The notes under the pieces are model-generated. The model searched no databases. It was not told where the DNA came from and saw only the letters and a list, made by a program, of their open reading frames with translations. A stretch of 43,797 nt of DNA, taken from positions 1 through 43,797 of the IMG/VR virus record IMGVR_UViG_3300035702_000481; one strand, 5' to 3'. Of this stretch, positions 39,731 to 43,797 are shown piece by piece. Origin of the DNA: a virus. Position numbers and translations under genes: made by a program. How positions within the stretch are numbered: the first letter of the stretch is position 1; each line of letters begins with the position of its first letter.

Positions 39731-39970
39731 TTATTCATTCCCTGTGGTTGCTTTGCTAGAATTTGGACCACTGTTTACATAAAAACGAAACATAGCCGCA
39801 GCAGTAGCAACCATTGTTGACGCAAACCCTGCTTGCTCGACACCCGGAGAAGGCAGGCCCATAAATCATGCGCTTACTGTTCAAAGAAGAACTAGAAAAA
39901 TCAATGCAAATAATCTTGGGAAAACCCGATACCTGTTTAGAACATCACTAGGCTTATCTTTTTGTGCCAT
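39731..39970 (-). CDS. Small two-helix membrane protein with two UGA (79 a.a.)
   Basis: It reads MAQKDKPSDVLNRYRVFPRL, then a first membrane helix ALIFLVLL-Trp-TVSA-Trp-FMGL with both Trp from UGA. A PSPGVEQAGFASTMVATAAA segment leads into a second helix ending FRFYVNSG. Many phages carry small inner-membrane proteins with this shape near tail or lysis genes, and holin is one candidate. Frame, start and stop (TAA) are clear only if UGA is Trp. Confidence 0.75.
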
Positions 39971-39994
39971 AAATTTTATCTATCTCCGTGTTAG

Positions 39995-40714
39995 TTATTG
40001 TCTACTATTTAATCTAGTGTATTGTGCATTGAAAATCAATTCCACCCTTTTGGCTTGTTGAAAAATATAATCTTCAAAATCCACTTTGGTCAGTGGGTTT
40101 GTTTTTATTAAGTCCCTCGTTCTTAATTGATCTAAGTTAACTACAAAAAGACCAATAGGTGGGTCATATCCTTTTATTTTTATCGGGTATATAAATTGAT
40201 ATCCGTATCCGTTCTGTATCATTTCATAATATACGTTTGGGTACTTTTCTTTAGCATGTTCTATCGTTAAAGACATTCCACCCTCTTCCAACTGTCATAG
40301 ATCAACTGTGATGGGTATAAATAAGTTTAATGGAACACTTTGATAATTGGTAGCCAATCTAGCATCTCCAGTACCCACACTCTCATCTAATAAGGATATC
40401 TTTTTAAAGGGAAATGGTCCAATTTTTACCCCGTTGTGATATCCTCAAAGAGAAACTTCGTTTGCTTTAAATTTTAAGCGAGTTTCAGTTAGTATGTCTC
40501 TTATTAAAAGATCATCGCTCAATTCGTCTACTCCAAACTCTTCAAAATATTTATCTCGAGTAGTCATAGCTTCCTCGATTGTAAATTGTAGTGTGTGAAT
40601 TTTTTTATACGTTCAAAAGGTACCTAACCCAATAACACATAATAAGAGTACAATAAGGATGTTTTTAAAGGTAAATTTTTGTATAATTTCTAATAAGTTA
40701 CTTCAAACCGGCAT
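39995..40714 (-). CDS. Membrane-anchored GAF-like domain protein with four UGA (239 aa)
   Basis: Four UGA codons (MPV-Trp-SNL, GTF-Trp-TYK, VSL-Trp-GYHNG, VDL-Trp-QLEEG) join a membrane helix (NILIVLLLCVIGLGTF) to a long periplasmic or cytoplasmic domain. The GYHNGVKIGPFPFKKISLLD and VPLNLFIPITVDL segments, followed by YQFIYPIKIKGYDPPIGLFV, look like a GAF-type fold seen in phage membrane proteins. The C-terminal half alone (98 codons) would remain without recoding. It is the first gene after the terminator at 40799 and begins the small membrane-protein operon. Confidence 0.75.
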
Positions 40715-40798
40715 TTTATAATAGGGTTATTGGGGTTGTCATTTTAGTTTAATCTATAAAAAATAAAGGGTATTGTCTAGTTTTTAGGACAGTTTAAA

Positions 40799-40831
40799 AC
40801 AAAAAAGGCTCCCCTTTTTGAGGAGAGCCTT
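40799..40831 (-). terminator. Terminator of the CBM/FN3 structural operon
   Basis: On the minus strand AAGGCTC and GAGCCTT pair, extended by CC/GG, and TTTTTTGTTTT follows. It ends the transcript of the large Trp-rich genes (40850 upward). Confidence 0.8.
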
Positions 40832-40849
40832 ATTAAAGAGTATTTAGGG

Positions 40850-41851
40850 TTAGACTGCGCTTCAAAGGCTGGGAACATTACTAGGCTCTCATCCTACTTG
40901 TGAGGTATGAGCTTGTACACAAGTATATTCTGTCCCATTATAAGTTACAACATCATCTACTACGTAAGAAGTTCCCGCAGCTCATGCATTTGAAGAGCCC
41001 TCCGTATAAACGCTTCAAAGGGAAGTCTCTATATCAGGAGTCTCACCCTCTACTGACGTATGATTGGACAAGGCTATATAATTTTCTCCACCATATTCAA
41101 CTATATCTGCGGAGGTGTAGCTAATCCCACCCTCTCACGACGGGTATGTGACTGGTTCAGTATATTCGCTCCACTGTGTAGGAGGCTCTCAAACGTTAGC
41201 ATCAACATCGGCCTCGTATATGGTCCCATTGTGCTCCACAATACTACCTATTGGATAAGCATCGTGAGCTCCTTGAGGTTGTTGCCATTCCGGATATCCC
41301 ACAACATCCTCATTTCCAAAGTACTTTATTTCTGTAAACAGGGCCGCTGTGTCTTTCGGTGTCCAACCAGCTTGTGAAGTGTGGGCCTGAATTACCCGGT
41401 AAAACTTTTTCTTATCAGTTGTAACTGTCATCGGGTCACCGGTTTCGGGGTCCGTAGTGTTGACTTCTTCCTCTCACTCATAGTAACAAAGATCATCAAC
41501 GACGTATGATTTATCTATTTTCCATTGTTTTATATGTTCTTTTACTGTATAAGAGCTCGTGGATGTTTCAGGATTTGTTGTCTTAATAGCGGTAGAGGCT
41601 TTATCTACCTCTCTGCCCAAAAGCATACTATCTATATTATCAAGGTCCAAGTTATCTCAAACTCAAGACTTGATTACCTCGTCAGTAATCTCTGTTAGAG
41701 GTATAAAGTCATTAGGGTCAGGCTCTGGTAAACTTATTGATTGTCAAAAACTCTCGCCTAGAATCTCTACGTTGATTTCAACCCTATCTATAATACTATC
41801 TAGGGTTTCACTTTCTTTTAATTTTAGTTTTTTTATTTTTATGTTATACAT
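40850..41851 (-). CDS. Structural protein with CBM5/12-like repeats, ten UGA codons
   Basis: From ATG 41851 to TAA 40850-40852, ten in-frame UGA codons give a 333-residue protein. The C-terminal half holds three carbohydrate-binding-like repeats of the CBM5/12 pattern (Trp...Y..GD.V.Y.G..Y.c..aHTS...P...Trp). The last repeat reads NA-Trp-AAGTSYVVDDVVTYNGTEY, then CVQAHTSQVG-Trp-EP and SL-Trp-SAV, with all three framing Trps coded by UGA. Such repeats bind chitin-like or polysaccharide surfaces. In a phage this suggests a capsid decoration or tail-fibre receptor-binding protein. The N-terminal 100 residues have a charged start and two UGA close together (KS-Trp-V-Trp-D). Confidence 0.85.
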
Positions 41852-41872
41852 TTTACTTTATTTTAAATTATT

Positions 41873-43537
41873 TTATATTTGCTCAAAAACTGTAACATTA
41901 TTGCTAAGGTCACTTCATGTAGTGTCCCCGCTTGTATATCTAACCCTACATTGCACGTTATCTCCATTACTAAATTGGTAAAACAAGATATCTGAGGTTG
42001 TATTAGAGGTTAATCCTTTTTCAGGTTCCGCTACGCTGTTTATTATTCATTCTATAGATAAACTTGCTGTAGAAGTATTGTCTCACGTTGCCTCTACTTG
42101 TAGAGGGTCTTCATAAGTTATTTGTGAGGCGCTTAAATTGTCCGGCCCGCCAGATCCCCCGCCACCGCCTGAACTACTATTATCAAAAATATTAGAATAT
42201 ACTCAACCACTAAACCCCGTAGAAGAATAATAAGACCTAACTCTATACTGTAGACCCTCATCTTCAGGGGCTTGGTGGATATAATTTGAGCTACTTCAAC
42301 TACTCTCTAAAACAACATATCCAGTTGCAGTCCCATCATCAAATTCAATTTGATAATAATCAGGTGTGCCCGCTTCTGGCTCGTCCCAATCTAGTAATAC
42401 TGAACTTCCCGCGCCACCAGACGCGACTAGATTTATAGGGTGTGGATTTAGGGAGACGTCCATAGTAATTGAATTGCTCGCACCCCACTCACCTAGATTA
42501 CTCCCATTAACATATCTGATTAAAAATCTTATTTCTTGCCCATCTGAGTAATTGCTAGTTATTTGTGTAGTGGAGGGAGATAATGTAATAATGGATCCAT
42601 CGTTTGATCAAGAACCTCCTGAAAATAATTGCCACTGTACTTCAATATCTAAAGTTTCATTATTTGTCCAGGTACCGATCACTTCATTATCATAAGGATC
42701 CGGTTGCGACAAAGATCTTGAAAGAGGTGCAAAATATAACTCTTGGGGAATAAATAAAACCCACGAAGATTCATTAGATCCAGATGTATCTACCGCTCTA
42801 ATCCTAGCTTGCAAATCATTGGCGTAATTTACCGGTGATGATGGCTCGAATTGCCCGGTTTTAGGGTTTGTAGTAGTACCTCAGTTTTGTGGAGAGCCAG
42901 AAATACTACTATCCTCTCAAGGAGGGGTCTGGTCATCCGCATACTGAACCTCAAATTGATCAGCACTATCATCATAATTCCACTCTAAATACATTGTATC
43001 ATTTTTATACTTAGCGTAGATTAGATCTACATTAGCAAGAGGGGTTTGACCAGTAGTAACATTCGCCGCCTGAGAAGCTGTTCAATCATTAAATTCTGTA
43101 GTTACAGCATTATTAAAACTATTAGCTGCCCTTACTCTAACTCAATAAGTTGTATTCTCGGACAAATTAAGAGTAATGTCGTAACTAACAGCATCTCCAA
43201 CACCTATGTGTTGTATAGATGTCCTATTAATAGCATTTGCGCCCTCAAAAGGATTCTCCCCTATCTCCTCTATTTGGTACTCTATAAAAACTTCTGCATT
43301 TAATCCCCCGGTCTTTATAGTGGTAAAAACATCTATCTCCCCCACACCTATTGATGTAGAAAATGAAGAAACTATAGGCTTACTAAGTCCTGAAAAACTA
43401 CCAATTCTAGCCCCCTCCCCAAAATTACCAAATACTTTATTATGTATTACACTAAAAGAATTGTGCGTGGGCTGAGTATTATTACCAAACTCATTATACA
43501 CGTCATCTAGAGTAAAATTTGAAGTTGATATAGCCAT
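41873..43537 (-). CDS. Fibronectin type III repeat virion protein, about ten UGA codons
   Basis: The 554-residue frame from ATG 43537 to TAA at 41873-41875 contains about ten UGA codons. It has an N-terminal receptor-like part (FTLDDVYNEFGNNTQPTHNS), then several FN3-type units with the core patterns LEWNYDDSADQFEVQY, LLDWDEPEAG and ATxDNTS, where x is a UGA Trp. Conserved WSD/WS motifs at domain ends use UGA or TGG (TT-Trp-SDLSNN). A glycine-rich linker (SSSGGGGGSGG) separates the final domain. FN3 repeats are common in phage tail and capsid decoration proteins that contact host glycans. UGA and TGG are mixed. Confidence 0.85.
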
Positions 43538-43541
43538 AATT

Positions 43542-43797
43542 TTATGTGGAAGTAAGTATGTTAACATTATTTGATCAATCACTCCAAGAAGTATTAGGTC
43601 CAGAGGTGTGTCTTACTCGAGCTCGGACACTATCTGATTGATAGTAAATAGCATTACTTAAAACGCTAGTTACTCCTGCACTTACAGACTTAAAATGAGA
43701 GTAACCTCCCTCTTCAAATTCGACTTGACTAGGATAAGAAGAACTTAAATTAGTCCAAGAAGCCTCCACTTGAACCGGTGGGTTTTCAGACTGAGCT
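43542..43797 (-). CDS. FN3-domain virion protein, partial (start outside window)
   Basis: The C-terminal 84 codons are visible: PPVQVEASWTNLSSSYPSQV ... YYQSDSVRARVRHTSGPN, then TSWSD-Trp-SNNVNI with Trp from a UGA, and TAA at 43542-43544. The WSDWS sequence is the typical last strand motif of FN3 domains. The gene continues upstream beyond the window. It ends five bases before the next FN3 gene, so they are co-transcribed. Confidence 0.8.

Overview
This window looks like a piece of a large tailed-phage genome whose host is probably a member of the Bacteroidota. The evidence is AT-rich DNA, a portal protein, a phage-type fused multisubunit RNA polymerase, many tRNA genes, A-rich leaders often without a Shine-Dalgarno site, and several promoters with a TTTG / TAnnTTTG-like layout. 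There is no rRNA, CRISPR array or bacterial housekeeping operon.

Layout. (1) About 1-15.7 kb, plus strand: an early/accessory region of small proteins. It holds eight intact tRNA genes, two truncated tRNA 5' halves, nucleotide and RNA enzymes (metallophosphoesterase, HNH-RNA ligase fusion, CYTH protein, deoxyribosyltransferase-like protein, HAD nucleotidase, CCA-adding enzyme, NADAR protein, nucleotidyltransferase, PhoH-like ATPase) and several decayed genes. (2) 15.7-23.3 kb, minus strand: a beta-beta' fused RNA polymerase with an intein, and a small gene overlapping its end. (3) 23.3-31.4 kb, plus strand: a structured RNA with a terminator, a MoxR ATPase - VWA protein - retron-type reverse transcriptase operon, a radical-SAM gene split by a group I intron, a 1.1-kb non-coding stretch with tandem hairpins and a GC-rich palindrome-dense island, and a glycosyltransferase. 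(4) 31.4-43.8 kb, minus strand: portal, actin-like protein, membrane proteins, a thioredoxin-fold protein and Trp-rich CBM/FN3 structural proteins.

The main result is that UGA is read as tryptophan in minus-strand genes. About 38 in-frame UGA codons restore full-length reading frames and fall on family-conserved Trp positions: the first Trp of the thioredoxin FWAxW motif, the WSxWS pattern of FN3 domains, and the framing Trps of CBM5/12 repeats. These genes end in TAA, or rarely TAG. The matching tRNA lies at 36644-37336 (minus). It is a tRNA-Trp with anticodon UCA, interrupted exactly inside the anticodon (U34|C35) by a group I intron encoding a PD-(D/E)XK endonuclease, and it carries an unusual extra hairpin in its variable arm. 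The RNA polymerase gene has two UGA codons near its 5' end, so polymerase and many virion genes should depend on splicing of this one tRNA, while the intact plus-strand genes appear free of internal UGA. This could be a translational early/late switch.

Other notable items are the palindrome-dense island (29698-29939), the MoxR-VWA-reverse transcriptase operon with a nearby structured RNA, and three self-splicing elements (two group I introns, one intein) placed at catalytic or decoding hearts of their hosts. All statements come from reading the sequence by eye; no database search was run.
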